From Cytobacillus firmus DS1 (GTDB lineage Bacteria; Bacillota; Bacilli; Bacillales; Cytobacillaceae), in assembly GCF_000565285.1 (NCBI RefSeq), contig NZ_APVL01000008.1, forward strand, positions 1 through 64,000: 64,000 nucleotides of DNA, in the 5' to 3' direction. This document shows, piece by piece, positions 55,381-64,000 of the stretch; the stretch's first letter is position 1; the number at the start of each line of letters is the position of its first letter. The position numbers and the translations under genes were made by a program. The notes beneath the pieces are model-generated. The model was given only the letters and a program-made list of their open reading frames with translations. It ran no database searches and was not told where the DNA came from.

Positions 55381-56490
55381 GTGCTAGAACAAGAACATCG
55401 AATTCTCGTCATCAATCCGGGATCCACTTCAACTAAGATTGGAGTTTTCGATAATGAGATCTCTGTCCTGGAGAAGACATTGCGCCATGATGCAGATGTC
55501 ATTAACTCTTATGAAAGTATTATCGATCAGTATGAATTCCGCAAGCAGACCATTCTGGAAACACTTGATCATGAAGGAATCAACATCTCCAAATTAAGTG
55601 CAGTGTGCGGACGCGGCGGTTTGCTGCGACCGATTGAAGGAGGCACATATTCAGTTAATGATGCAATGCTTGAGGATCTTCGTGCCGGTTTTGCTGGTCA
55701 GCATGCTTCTAACCTTGGCGGAATCCTGGCATATGAGATTGCTTCGGGTTTAAATATTCCTTCATTCATTGTCGATCCGGTTGTGGTTGATGAATTGGAT
55801 CCAATTGCCCGTATTTCAGGCTTTTCAATGATAGAAAGAAAAAGTATTTTCCATGCCTTGAATCAGAAAGCTGTTGCCCGGAGAGTAGCCAAAGAACTTG
55901 GTAAAAAATACGAGGAGCTTAACCTGATCGTTACGCATATGGGCGGAGGTATAACTGTAGGCGCTCATAAAAAAGGCAGAGTAGTGGATGTTAATAACGG
56001 ACTTCATGGGGACGGGCCATTCAGTCCGGAACGGGCAGGTACAGTACCTGCCGGTGATTTGGTGGGACTTTGCTACTCCGGCAGCTTTTATCGTGAAGAA
56101 GTGATGAAGAAGCTTGTTGGACAAGGCGGTCTTGTAGGTTACCTTGGAACAAATGATGCAGTAAAAGTTGAAAAGATGATTGAAAGTGGAGATGAGAAAG
56201 CAAAGCTTGTCTACTCCGCAATGGCTTATCAGGTGGCTAAGGAAATCGGATCTGCCAGTGCGGTGCTGGGGGGAAAGGTTGATGCCATTATCCTTACAGG
56301 CGGTCTTGCCTATGGCAAGGGCTTTGTAAAAGAAATCAGTGAACGGATTAACTGGATAGCTGATGTCATCGTCCAGCCTGGTGAAAATGAGCTTCAGGCA
56401 CTGGCGGAAGGTGCACTTCGCGTTCTGCGCGGTGAAGAGTCTGAAAAAGAATATCCTGGAAAAACAGCTGGCAAAGCAGCGTTGAAATAG
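55381..56490 (+). CDS. buk: Butyrate kinase
   Basis: A 369-residue acetate/butyrate kinase-family enzyme. It converts branched acyl phosphates to acids with ATP formation. It shows [17 protein letters not shown], the [17 protein letters not shown] phosphate loop and [12 protein letters not shown]. The GTG at 55381 with TGGAGG upstream was chosen; the frame is open to 55303, but that region overlaps hairpin-rich spacer and lacks family similarity. Confidence 0.94.
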   Translation: MLEQEHRILVINPGSTSTKIGVFDNEISVLEKTLRHDADVINSYESIIDQYEFRKQTILETLDHEGINISKLSAVCGRGGLLRPIEGGTYSVNDAMLEDLRAGFAGQHASNLGGILAYEIASGLNIPSFIVDPVVVDELDPIARISGFSMIERKSIFHALNQKAVARRVAKELGKKYEELNLIVTHMGGGITVGAHKKGRVVDVNNGLHGDGPFSPERAGTVPAGDLVGLCYSGSFYREEVMKKLVGQGGLVGYLGTNDAVKVEKMIESGDEKAKLVYSAMAYQVAKEIGSASAVLGGKVDAIILTGGLAYGKGFVKEISERINWIADVIVQPGENELQALAEGALRVLRGEESEKEYPGKTAGKAALK

Positions 56491-56504
56491 AAGGGGGAAG
56501 CAAC

Positions 56505-57926
56505 TTGGCACAGGAATATGATTTGGTGATTTTAGGCGGAGGCACAGGCGGTTATGTAGCAGCCATCCGTGCTTCACAGCTTGGTTTAAAAACGGCAATC
56601 GTTGAAAAAGGAAAACTTGGAGGGACTTGCCTGCATAAAGGCTGCATACCAAGCAAGGCGTTATTAAGAAGTGCTGAAGTGTTTGCTACTGCAAAGCACA
56701 GTGAAGATTTTGGCGTAATGACAAGTGATGTATCAATCAATTTTGGTAAGGTACAGGAACGGAAAAACAAAATCGTTGATCAGCTTCATAAAGGTGTTCA
56801 GCACTTGATGAAGCAAGGCAAGATTGATGTTTTTGAAGGCACAGGGCGCATTCTTGGACCTTCTATTTTCTCTCCAATGCCAGGGACAATTTCTGTGGAA
56901 ATGAACAATGGGGACGAAAATGAAATGCTGATCCCTAAAAATGTTATTGTAGCAACTGGATCTCGCCCGCGCACCCTTCCGGGATTGGACATTGATGGAC
57001 AACTTGTCATGACTTCGGATGAAGCCTTAGCTCTGGAAGAAGTGCCAAGCTCCATTATCATTGTTGGCGGCGGAGTCATCGGCATCGAGTGGGCATCCAT
57101 GTTATCAGACTTTGGTGCAGATGTAACAGTAATCGAATATGCTGACCGCATTATTCCTACAGAAGACAAAGAAATTTCAAAAGAAATGCAGCGTCTTATG
57201 AAGAAAAAAGGAGTCAAAATTGTAACAGGAGCAAAGGTTCTTCCTGAAACCCTTCAGAAAGGTGAAGGAGTAACTATTTCTGCTGAGGTGAAAGGTTCCC
57301 AAAAGGAATTTTCCGCCGAGAAGCTGCTTGTATCTGTGGGCCGTCAGGCTAATACAGAAGGCATTGGCATTGAAAATACGGACATTCAAATTGAAAAGGG
57401 ATTTATTGCCGCAAATGAATACTTCCAGACAAAGGAATCTCATATCTATGCCATTGGTGATGTTATTGGCGGACTTCAGCTCGCACACGTTGCTTCTCAT
57501 GAGGGCATTGTTGCCGTGGAGCACATTGCAGGCCAGAATCCTTCTCCAATTGACTACAGCCTGGTTTCTAAATGCATTTACAGTTCTCCTGAAGCAGCAA
57601 GTGTAGGATTAACAGAGGATGAAGCAAAGGAAAAAGGCCATAATGTCAAAACTGGCAAGTTCTCTTTCCGGGCAATCGGAAAGGCGCTTGTATTTGGCGA
57701 ATCCGACGGTTTTGTAAAAATTGTGGCAGATAAAGATACCGATGATATCCTTGGTGTCCATATGATCGGCCCTCACGTAACAGATATGATTTCAGAAGCA
57801 GGCCTTGCACGCGTTCTTGATGCAACTCCATGGGAAGTAGCACATACTATCCACCCGCATCCGACGTTATCTGAAGCAATCGGTGAAGCTGCCCTTGCTG
57901 TAGATGGAAAAGCAATCCACGGATAA
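56505..57926 (+). CDS. lpdV: Dihydrolipoyl dehydrogenase (E3) of the Bkd complex
   Basis: A 473-residue FAD disulfide oxidoreductase that reoxidises lipoamide. The redox pair is C42/C47 (GGTCLHKGCIPSK), the NAD motif is IIVGGGVIGIEWASML, and the C-terminal HIHPHPTLSEAIGEA carries the catalytic His-Glu. The start is TTG with AGGGGG upstream. It lies 14 nt after buk. Confidence 0.95.
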   Translation: MAQEYDLVILGGGTGGYVAAIRASQLGLKTAIVEKGKLGGTCLHKGCIPSKALLRSAEVFATAKHSEDFGVMTSDVSINFGKVQERKNKIVDQLHKGVQHLMKQGKIDVFEGTGRILGPSIFSPMPGTISVEMNNGDENEMLIPKNVIVATGSRPRTLPGLDIDGQLVMTSDEALALEEVPSSIIIVGGGVIGIEWASMLSDFGADVTVIEYADRIIPTEDKEISKEMQRLMKKKGVKIVTGAKVLPETLQKGEGVTISAEVKGSQKEFSAEKLLVSVGRQANTEGIGIENTDIQIEKGFIAANEYFQTKESHIYAIGDVIGGLQLAHVASHEGIVAVEHIAGQNPSPIDYSLVSKCIYSSPEAASVGLTEDEAKEKGHNVKTGKFSFRAIGKALVFGESDGFVKIVADKDTDDILGVHMIGPHVTDMISEAGLARVLDATPWEVAHTIHPHPTLSEAIGEAALAVDGKAIHG

Positions 57927-57952
57927 AAATCCGATTAAATAAAATAAGTCTA

Positions 57953-57970
57953 GGTCTCCAATTGGAGACC
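57953..57970 (+). other. Perfect palindrome between lpdV and bkdAA
   Basis: GGTCTCCAATTGGAGACC is an 18-bp perfect palindrome in the 78-bp spacer. It could form a compact hairpin in the message or bind a dimeric protein. Confidence 0.65.
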
Positions 57971-58004
57971 GGGCTGATACATATTAGCTTAGGAGGTTGT
58001 ATAA

Positions 58005-59000
58005 ATGGCTGAAAACCGTCATAAAGATTTAGGTTTAAGTGATGAGAAAGTTATTGAAATGTATGAGACGATGCTATTAGCCCGCCGTCTTGATGAGCGC
58101 ATGTGGCTTTTGAACCGTGCGGGGAAAATTCCGTTCGTTATTTCATGCCAGGGGCAGGAAGCTGCACAGGTAGGTGCCGCATTTGCTCTTGATCGCGAGA
58201 AAGATTATGTTCTTCCATATTATCGTGACATGGGTGTTGTTTTAACATTTGGCATGACCGCAAGGGAATTAATGCTGTCAGGGTTTGCTAAAGCGGAAGA
58301 TCCAAACTCAGGCGGCCGCCAAATGCCTGGACACTTCGGCCAAAAGAAAAATCGTATCGTAACAGGTTCTTCTCCTGTTACTACACAGGTGCCCCATGCT
58401 GTTGGTGTAGCTCTCGCCGGAAAGCTTGAAGGGAAGGACCTGGTTACTTTTGTAACATTTGGTGAAGGTTCTTCAAACCAGGGAGATTTCCATGAAGGTG
58501 CGAACTTTGCAGGTGTTCATAAGCTTCCTGTAATCTTCATGTGTGAAAATAATAAATATGCTATCTCTGTTCCAATTGAAAAGCAGCTTGCTTGCGAAAA
58601 CGTATCTGACAGAGCAATCGGCTACGGAATGCCAGGTATAACAGTTGACGGAAATGATCCGCTTGAAGTTTATAAAGCTGTGAAAGAAGCAGCAGACAGA
58701 GGCCGCCGTGGAGAAGGGCCGACTTTAGTCGAAACCGTTTCATATCGTCTAACACCTCACTCATCTGATGATGATGACCGGAGCTACCGTGCTCCTGACG
58801 AAGTCGCTGAAGCGAAAACAAAAGATCCGATTATTACTTTTGGCGCCTACCTGAAAGAAAATGGCGTTATGGACGATGCGATTGAAAAGGAAATCAATGA
58901 CCGGGTTATGAATCTGGTAAACGAAGCAACTGATTATGCTGAAAACGCTCCATATGCAGAAGCGGAATCTGCTTTAAAGCATGTATATGCTGAACAGTAA
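58005..59000 (+). CDS. bkdAA: Branched-chain 2-oxoacid dehydrogenase E1 alpha
   Basis: A 331-residue thiamine-diphosphate subunit. The ThDP motif GEGSSNQGDFHEGANFAGV is near 152-170, and YRLTPHSSDDDDRSYR is the phosphorylation-loop equivalent. It decarboxylates 2-oxoisovalerate and its relatives with BkdAB. GGAGG precedes the ATG, and bkdAB follows after 12 nt. Confidence 0.95.
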   Translation: MAENRHKDLGLSDEKVIEMYETMLLARRLDERMWLLNRAGKIPFVISCQGQEAAQVGAAFALDREKDYVLPYYRDMGVVLTFGMTARELMLSGFAKAEDPNSGGRQMPGHFGQKKNRIVTGSSPVTTQVPHAVGVALAGKLEGKDLVTFVTFGEGSSNQGDFHEGANFAGVHKLPVIFMCENNKYAISVPIEKQLACENVSDRAIGYGMPGITVDGNDPLEVYKAVKEAADRGRRGEGPTLVETVSYRLTPHSSDDDDRSYRAPDEVAEAKTKDPIITFGAYLKENGVMDDAIEKEINDRVMNLVNEATDYAENAPYAEAESALKHVYAEQ

Positions 59001-59012
59001 GGGGGAGAGAAT

Positions 59013-59996
59013 ATGGCTGTAATTTCTTATATCGATGCGGTAACTATGGCAATCCGCGAGGAAATGGAAAGAGATCCAAAGGTATTTGTTTTAGGTGAAG
59101 ACGTAGGTAAAAAAGGTGGCGTATTTAAAGCGACACAAGGGCTATATGACAAATTTGGCGAAGACCGCGTAATTGATACTCCGCTTGCTGAATCAGCGAT
59201 TGCAGGGGTTGGAATCGGTGCAGCAATGTATGGAATGCGTCCAATTGCAGAAATGCAATTTGCCGACTTCATTATGCCGGCTGTTAACCAGATTATTTCA
59301 GAAGCGGCACGCATCCGCTATCGTTCAAATAATGACTGGAGCTGTCCGATTGTAGTACGTGCACCATATGGCGGCGGTGTTCATGGAGCACTTTATCATT
59401 CACAGTCTGTCGAAGCTGTATTTGCCAATCAGCCGGGACTTAAGATTGTTATGCCTTCTACCCCTTATGATGTTAAGGGTTTATTGAAAGCAGCAATCCG
59501 TGATGAGGATCCGGTGCTGTTTTTTGAACATAAGCGCGCATATCGCCTGATTAAAGGTGAGGTTCCTGATGATGATTATGTGCTGCCAATCGGAAAAGCA
59601 GATGTAAAACGCGAAGGTGAAGATATCACGGTCATCACTTATGGCCTATGCGTCCATTTTGCTCTTCAAGCTGCTGAAAGACTTGCTAAAGATGGCATTT
59701 CAGCGCACATACTGGATTTAAGAACGGTTTATCCGTTAGATAAAGAAGCAATTATTGAAGCTGCTTCTAAAACAGGAAAAGTGCTTCTTCTAACTGAGGA
59801 TAATAAAGAAGGCAGTATCATGGGCGAAGTTGCTGCGATTATTGCAGAGAACTGCCTGTTTGAGCTGGATGCACCGATCAAACGCCTTGCAGGTCCTGAT
59901 GTGCCAGCAATGCCTTACGCTCCAACTATGGAGAAATACTTTATGGTTAACCCTGATAAAGTAGAAAAAGCAATGCGTGAATTGGCTGAATTTTAA
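59013..59996 (+). CDS. bkdAB: Branched-chain 2-oxoacid dehydrogenase E1 beta
   Basis: A 327-residue E1 beta subunit with VFVLGEDVGKKGGVFKAT, FADFIMPAVNQI and RAPYGGGVHGALYHSQS, all typical of the family. It forms the alpha2beta2 E1 component. A structured spacer of 130 nt separates it from bkdB. Confidence 0.95.
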   Translation: MAVISYIDAVTMAIREEMERDPKVFVLGEDVGKKGGVFKATQGLYDKFGEDRVIDTPLAESAIAGVGIGAAMYGMRPIAEMQFADFIMPAVNQIISEAARIRYRSNNDWSCPIVVRAPYGGGVHGALYHSQSVEAVFANQPGLKIVMPSTPYDVKGLLKAAIRDEDPVLFFEHKRAYRLIKGEVPDDDYVLPIGKADVKREGEDITVITYGLCVHFALQAAERLAKDGISAHILDLRTVYPLDKEAIIEAASKTGKVLLLTEDNKEGSIMGEVAAIIAENCLFELDAPIKRLAGPDVPAMPYAPTMEKYFMVNPDKVEKAMRELAEF

Positions 59997-60023
59997 TAAT
60001 GGCATCTTAGTTAATAAAAATGG

Positions 60024-60109
60024 AGAGCTCGCAGATGGTGCGGCTCTAAGGCCGGATTCCATTCCGGTTCAGCTGCACCTGCTGCATGACCCGCAAAGTG
60101 CGGGCAGCT
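60024..60109 (+). other. Structured intercistronic region between bkdAB and bkdB
   Basis: Three stems lie in series: AGAGC..GCA/TGC..GCTCT (60024-60047), CCGGA/TCCGG (60052-60067), and AGCTGC/GCAGCT (60071-60109) enclosing CCCGCA/TGCGGG. The bkdB ribosome binding site GAAGGAGG begins 2 nt later. No T run is present. Confidence 0.65.
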
Positions 60110-60126
60110 AGAAGGAGGTTAATCAG

Positions 60127-61458
60127 ATGGCTATTGAACAAATAAAAATGCCCCAGCTTGGGGAAAGTGTTACAGAAGGTACAATCAGCAAATGGCTGGT
60201 TTCCGTTGGAGATAAAGTAAATAAATATGATCCGCTTGCTGAAGTAATGACTGACAAAGTAAACGCGGAAGTACCGTCCTCATTCACTGGTGTAATCAAA
60301 GAATTGATTGCAGAAGAAGGCGAAACGTATGAAGTCGGACAGGTGATTTTGACAATCGAAACCGAAGGCGGCGGGGAAACTGCTCCAGATACGCCAGCAG
60401 AGACAAAAGCGGAGAATAAGACTCCGGCTGCACCTTCAGCCTCAGCGCCTTCTGCACCAGCTGCACCGGTTAAAGCAGCGGATGCTCCAAAAGGAGTCCG
60501 TTATTCACCTGCAGTCTTAAGGCTTTCTCAAGAGCATGGAATCGACTTGAACCAGGTGACAGGTACTGGCGGCGGCGGACGCATCACCCGTAAAGATCTT
60601 ATGAAGATCATTGAGTCCGGAGATATTCCTACAGCTGCAGCGGCTGCGGCTGCACCGGAAAAGACAGAAGCGCCAGCACCGGAAGCTGCACCTGCACCTT
60701 CCCAGCCTGCAGCATCCAAACAGGCGGCGCCAGCACCTAATGTACCGGTAAAGCCAGGTGATGTTGAAATCCCTGTTACCGGAGTGCGTAAGGCGATTGC
60801 TGCCAATATGCTCCGCAGTAAACATGAAGCACCTCATGCATGGACAATGATGGAAGTGGATGTTACAAATCTTGTTGAGTACCGCAACAGCATTAAAGGG
60901 GAGTTTAAGCAAAAAGAGGGCTTCAATATTACATTCTTTGCTTTCTTCGTAAAAGCAGTTGCACAGGCGCTTAAGGAATTCCCGCAGATTAATTCCATGT
61001 GGGCAGGAGATAAGATCATCCAGAAGAAGGATATCAATATTTCCATTGCAGTTGCAACAGATGACGCATTATTCGTTCCTGTCATCAAAGCTGCTGATGA
61101 AAAAACGATTAAAGGTATTGGCCGTGAAATAAATGATCTTGCCTTAAAAGTACGTACAGGAAAACTGACTTCTGCTGAAATGCAGGGTGGAACTTTCACT
61201 GTAAATAATACCGGATCATTCGGTTCCGTACAGTCCATGGGCATTATCAATTATCCGCAGGCTGCAATTCTTCAGGTTGAATCCATTGTGAAACGTCCTG
61301 TAGTCATGAACAATGGCATGATTGCTGTCCGAGATATGGTTAACCTTTGCATGTCACTTGATCACCGTGTGCTTGACGGCCTGGTATGCGGACGCTTCCT
61401 GCAGCGCGTAAAAGAAATTCTGGAGAACACATCTAAAGAAAATACATCTATTTATTAA
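60127..61458 (+). CDS. bkdB: Branched-chain 2-oxoacid dehydrogenase E2 (lipoyl acyltransferase)
   Basis: A 443-residue dihydrolipoyl acyltransferase. The N-terminal lipoyl domain carries Lys44 (MTDKVNAE). A Pro/Ala-rich linker, the subunit-binding domain (about 124-160, RYSPAVLRLSQEHGID), a second linker and the catalytic domain with H413 in DHRVLDG follow. It forms the core of the complex and depends on lipoate made through LipM. A terminator ends the operon. Confidence 0.95.
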   Translation: MAIEQIKMPQLGESVTEGTISKWLVSVGDKVNKYDPLAEVMTDKVNAEVPSSFTGVIKELIAEEGETYEVGQVILTIETEGGGETAPDTPAETKAENKTPAAPSASAPSAPAAPVKAADAPKGVRYSPAVLRLSQEHGIDLNQVTGTGGGGRITRKDLMKIIESGDIPTAAAAAAAPEKTEAPAPEAAPAPSQPAASKQAAPAPNVPVKPGDVEIPVTGVRKAIAANMLRSKHEAPHAWTMMEVDVTNLVEYRNSIKGEFKQKEGFNITFFAFFVKAVAQALKEFPQINSMWAGDKIIQKKDINISIAVATDDALFVPVIKAADEKTIKGIGREINDLALKVRTGKLTSAEMQGGTFTVNNTGSFGSVQSMGIINYPQAAILQVESIVKRPVVMNNGMIAVRDMVNLCMSLDHRVLDGLVCGRFLQRVKEILENTSKENTSIY

Positions 61459-61468
61459 TAGTAAAAAT

Positions 61469-61500
61469 ACCGCTGCCCTGCTTTGGGGCAGCGGTTTCTT
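61469..61500 (+). terminator. Terminator of the bkd operon
   Basis: ACCGCTGCCC (61469-61478) pairs with GGGCAGCGGT (61486-61495), followed by TTCTT. Confidence 0.82.
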
Positions 61501-61575
61501 ATTGTTCATTGCTTGTTTCTTCTTTGTATAATAAAATAGGTGTATGGAGAATTTAGAATTTTATTATAATTTTCT

Positions 61576-61651
61576 TGCGGCATTGTTTCTTAATAGAAAC
61601 GGGTCCGCTACCGCATGAGGGGAGGGAACGCTGTCAGCTACAAGGACAGCA
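61576..61651 (+). other. Structured leader upstream of mutA
   Basis: TGCGG (61576-61580) can pair with CCGCA (61611-61615) around an inner hairpin GTTTC/GAAAC (61585-61600). A second hairpin GCTGTC/GACAGC (61630-61650) holds part of the AAGGAC ribosome binding site of mutA. A TATAAT (61565-61570) sits just before the first stem. I do not recognise it as a known riboswitch class. Confidence 0.45.
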
Positions 61652-61655
61652 GATT

Positions 61656-63518
61656 ATGTCATTAAAAAAAATGATTGAAGAAAAATTCCCGCAGCAGACT
61701 AATGAAGACTGGGAACAAAGTGCAGAAAAAGCTCTTAAAGGGAAATCCTTAGAATCATTATCACGAAATACATATGAAAACATAAAATTGAAACCGCTTT
61801 ATTCCAGAGAAGACCTGGCCGAAAGTACCTTATCACAGTATCCGGGTGCAGAAGACTTCAGAAGGGGTTCATATGCTGCCGGATATCTTAGAGAAGAATG
61901 GAAGGTTGCACAGAAAGTTAGTGCTTCAGCTTCTGAAGAGCTGGCAGAAAAACTCCTTGATGCTGTATCGAAAGGGCAGACAGCACTGGCTTTCCAGCCT
62001 GAACTGTTAACAAATCCAGAGAAGATCAGCATCGCTGTTGGAGAAATTTATAAAAAATATCCTTTCAGTGTGGATGCCGGTCAAAATCACCGTCAATTAA
62101 TAGAAGAACTTGTGAAATTTACAGAAAGTGAAAAAATCACAGGGTATATTGCAGCAGACCCGCTTGCTATAAGTGCTGCAGACAAAATGAACGATCGCTC
62201 AATCGATGAACTTTACGAAAATTTGAATGAAACGGTAAGTGTGGCAGCAGAACATATGCCAAACCTTAAAACCATCATGGTGAATACTGCTGTTTATCAT
62301 AATGGCGGTGCGAATGCCGTCCAGGAACTTGCTTTTGCACTGGCAGCAGGAGTAAATCACCTGCAATATTTTCTTGGAAATGGCAAAAAAATCGAAGAAA
62401 TACTATCAAAAATGATATTTAAATTTGCTGTTGGCTCAAACTTTTTTATGGAGATTGCCAAGCTTCGTGCGGCAAGGGTTTTATGGGGAAAGGTGGCAGA
62501 AGTATATGGAGCTGAGAGAGACAGTAAAAAAATGGTCATTTCAGCAGAAACGTCATCATTTACTAAGTCAGCTTACGATTCTTATGTGAATGTGCTGAGA
62601 GCGGGGAATGAAGCGTTTGCAGCTGTTTTGGGAGGAGTCCAATACCTGCATGTCAGTCCGTATAATGAACCGGAAGGAGCTCACTCTCCTTTTTCAGACC
62701 GAATCGCCCGAAATACCCAGCTCATTCTTATGGAAGAGGCGCATCTGCTAAAGGTCTCTGACCCGGCGGGCGGCTCCTGGTATGTGGAGCATCTGACAAA
62801 TGAATTGATTGATAAAGCCTGGGAACTTTTCCTTGAGACAGAAGAGCTGGGAGGAATGGCTGAAGCTCTCCAGACTGGGTGGGTTCAGAATCAGCTTTCT
62901 CAAGTGCTTGAAAAAAGGCAAAAAGATGTTCATACGAGAAAACACAGTATCATCGGGACAAATATTTATGCTAACCATGATGAAAAGCCGCTTCAAATAG
63001 AAGCGGAAACCATTGAAAACAGCAAGAGTGTTATCAAGCCAATCCCGCAAGTTCGGCTTTCAGAGTCCTTCGAAGGTTTGAGGAGTTTATCTGAAAGATT
63101 AAAGGAAAAGGGGATTCGTCTTCAAGCAGGGCTAATCTGTCTGGGAGAATTAAAGAATCATAAAGCCCGTGCTGATTTTATTGCAGGCTTCCTGGCACCC
63201 GGAGGGGTTGAAGCAGTCAGAAGCGGTTCTTTAGAGAACCCGGAAGATGCTAAAGCATTTATCCAAGAAACAAATTGCAGGCATTATTTTATTTGCGGAT
63301 CAAACGGCCAGTATGAAAGCCAGGCAGCTCCTTTAATTAGACACTTGAAAGAAGCTTTCCCGTCAGCTGCAGTCTATTTAGCCGGCCTTCCTGAAGAGAC
63401 GAAAAGGGCTGAATTTAAAGATGCTGGAATCAGTGGATACATTCATGTAAAAAGCGATTGCTATGAAACTCTCGCAACTATGCTGAACGAGATGGAGGTG
63501 GCAAACAGTGGCCAATAA
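61656..63518 (+). CDS. mutA: Methylmalonyl-CoA mutase small subunit
   Basis: A 620-residue small subunit homologous to MutB but without the cobalamin motif DxHxxG, so it is structural. The TIM-barrel domain fills about 1-470 (KIKPLY-like [40 protein letters not shown]), and a degenerate B12-type domain follows. With MutB it interconverts succinyl- and methylmalonyl-CoA. The ATG at 61656 has AAGGAC 8 nt upstream. It overlaps mutB by 11 nt. Confidence 0.92.
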   Translation: MSLKKMIEEKFPQQTNEDWEQSAEKALKGKSLESLSRNTYENIKLKPLYSREDLAESTLSQYPGAEDFRRGSYAAGYLREEWKVAQKVSASASEELAEKLLDAVSKGQTALAFQPELLTNPEKISIAVGEIYKKYPFSVDAGQNHRQLIEELVKFTESEKITGYIAADPLAISAADKMNDRSIDELYENLNETVSVAAEHMPNLKTIMVNTAVYHNGGANAVQELAFALAAGVNHLQYFLGNGKKIEEILSKMIFKFAVGSNFFMEIAKLRAARVLWGKVAEVYGAERDSKKMVISAETSSFTKSAYDSYVNVLRAGNEAFAAVLGGVQYLHVSPYNEPEGAHSPFSDRIARNTQLILMEEAHLLKVSDPAGGSWYVEHLTNELIDKAWELFLETEELGGMAEALQTGWVQNQLSQVLEKRQKDVHTRKHSIIGTNIYANHDEKPLQIEAETIENSKSVIKPIPQVRLSESFEGLRSLSERLKEKGIRLQAGLICLGELKNHKARADFIAGFLAPGGVEAVRSGSLENPEDAKAFIQETNCRHYFICGSNGQYESQAAPLIRHLKEAFPSAAVYLAGLPEETKRAEFKDAGISGYIHVKSDCYETLATMLNEMEVANSGQ

Positions 63519-64000
63519 ACCAGATTTTAAAAGCCTGGATATTCATAAAGTAAAACAATCAGCAAAGGATGACTGGAAAAGAAAAGCGGAGGAAGAAATC
63601 AATTCATCCATCGATAATCTTCTCTTTGAAACAAATGAGAGGATAAAAATAAAGCCTTTATACGTAAATGAAGACCTAAAAGAAATGGAGCATCTAAACG
63701 ATAAGCCTGGGCTTCCACCATATACAAGGGGGCCTTATTCAACCATGTATGTGAACAGGCCTTGGACTGTACGTCAATATGCAGGATTTTCTACTGCAGA
63801 GGAAAGCAATGCTTTTTACCGCCGCAATCTTGCCATGGGGCAAAAGGGTTTATCAGTCGCATTTGATCTTGCCACCCATAGAGGCTATGATTCTGATCAT
63901 CCAAGAGTCGAAGGGGATGTAGGGAAAGCTGGCGTGGCCATTGATTCCATCCTGGACATGAAGACGCTGTTTGATGGGATCCCTTTAGATCAAATGTCTG
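63508..64000 (+). CDS. mutB: Methylmalonyl-CoA mutase large subunit (partial, runs off window)
   Basis: The first 164 codons of the catalytic large subunit are present, cut by the window edge. It starts [15 protein letters not shown] and contains [31 protein letters not shown] and [21 protein letters not shown], the classic substrate-binding region. The start is GTG with GGAGG 9 nt upstream, inside the end of mutA, so translation is coupled. It requires adenosylcobalamin. Confidence 0.93.
   Translation, partial: MANKPDFKSLDIHKVKQSAKDDWKRKAEEEINSSIDNLLFETNERIKIKPLYVNEDLKEMEHLNDKPGLPPYTRGPYSTMYVNRPWTVRQYAGFSTAEESNAFYRRNLAMGQKGLSVAFDLATHRGYDSDHPRVEGDVGKAGVAIDSILDMKTLFDGIPLDQMS

Noticed and set aside
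55825..56652. Long minus-strand frame (275 codons) across buk and lpdV
   Set aside because: It is antisense to two clear enzyme genes, and its translation is Cys/His/Phe-rich as expected for a shadow frame.
1..64000. CRISPR array, prophage, insertion sequence, toxin-antitoxin or restriction/defence island
   Set aside because: I found no regularly spaced repeats, transposase or integrase, phage structural genes or defence-type gene clusters; yqhH is a core SNF2 protein paired with yqhG, not part of a visible defence system.

Overview
This 64 kb window looks like a chromosomal segment of a mesophilic, endospore-forming Bacillaceae (Bacillus, Cytobacillus or Mesobacillus type). The support is the low-to-moderate GC content, the strong AGGAGG-like ribosome binding sites with frequent TTG/GTG starts, and a gene order that follows the Bacillus subtilis yqgW-to-bkdB stretch almost gene for gene. 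It is not B. subtilis itself. A B12-dependent ribonucleotide reductase (nrdJ) and a spore photoproduct lyase (splB) sit between lipM and yqhO. A SIMPL-domain gene and an alkaline phosphatase gene sit between efp and spoIIIA. A methylmalonyl-CoA mutase pair (mutA/mutB) follows the bkd operon. I recognise no gene for yqhQ or mntR.

Layout. 0-4.7 kb: yqgW, an unrecognised gene, yqgX, a MidA-type methyltransferase, yqgY, a cysteine-bearing HTH regulator, mgsR and tRNA-Gln. 4.9-9.6 kb: the comGA-GG competence pseudopilus operon, aroK and yqzE. 9.7-12.1 kb: yqhG and the SNF2-type helicase yqhH. 12.3-17.9 kb: a tandem glycine riboswitch and gcvT-gcvPA-gcvPB, then yqhL and lipM. 18-22 kb: nrdJ behind candidate NrdR boxes, and splB. 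22-27 kb: a patatin-like lipase, yqhP, a structured non-coding element, yqhR, aroQ, yqhT and efp. 27-29.3 kb: SIMPL protein and alkaline phosphatase. 29.4-34.7 kb: spoIIIAA-AH with a textbook sigma-E promoter and a probable ATT start for spoIIIAD. 35-45.8 kb: accB-accC-yqhY, nusB, folD, xseAB-ispA, dxs, tlyA-like yqxC and ahrC. 45.8-50.7 kb: recN, spoIVB, spo0A, a yycC-like small gene and yqzF. 50.8-61.5 kb: bkdR and its sigma-54-dependent operon ptb-bcd-buk-lpdV-bkdAA-bkdAB-bkdB. 61.6-64 kb: mutA and the start of mutB.

How the genes fit together. Lipoate links several of them: LipM loads the glycine-cleavage and 2-oxoacid dehydrogenase systems, both encoded here. The Bkd pathway turns Val/Ile/Leu into branched acyl-CoAs, which prime branched fatty acids; accBC makes the malonyl-CoA extender. 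Ile/Val breakdown also yields propionyl-CoA, which MutAB can channel to succinyl-CoA. MutAB and NrdJ both need adenosylcobalamin. Sporulation genes (spo0A, spoIIIA, spoIVB, splB) form a second theme.

Most of the window is conserved core genome, and I see no phage, transposase, CRISPR array, toxin-antitoxin or defence system. The items most worth a second look are non-coding: candidate FapR, NrdR and BkdR operators, a structured element beside yqhR, a structured leader before mutA, structured intercistronic spacers in bkd, the ATT start of spoIIIAD, and dispersed GC-rich repeats.
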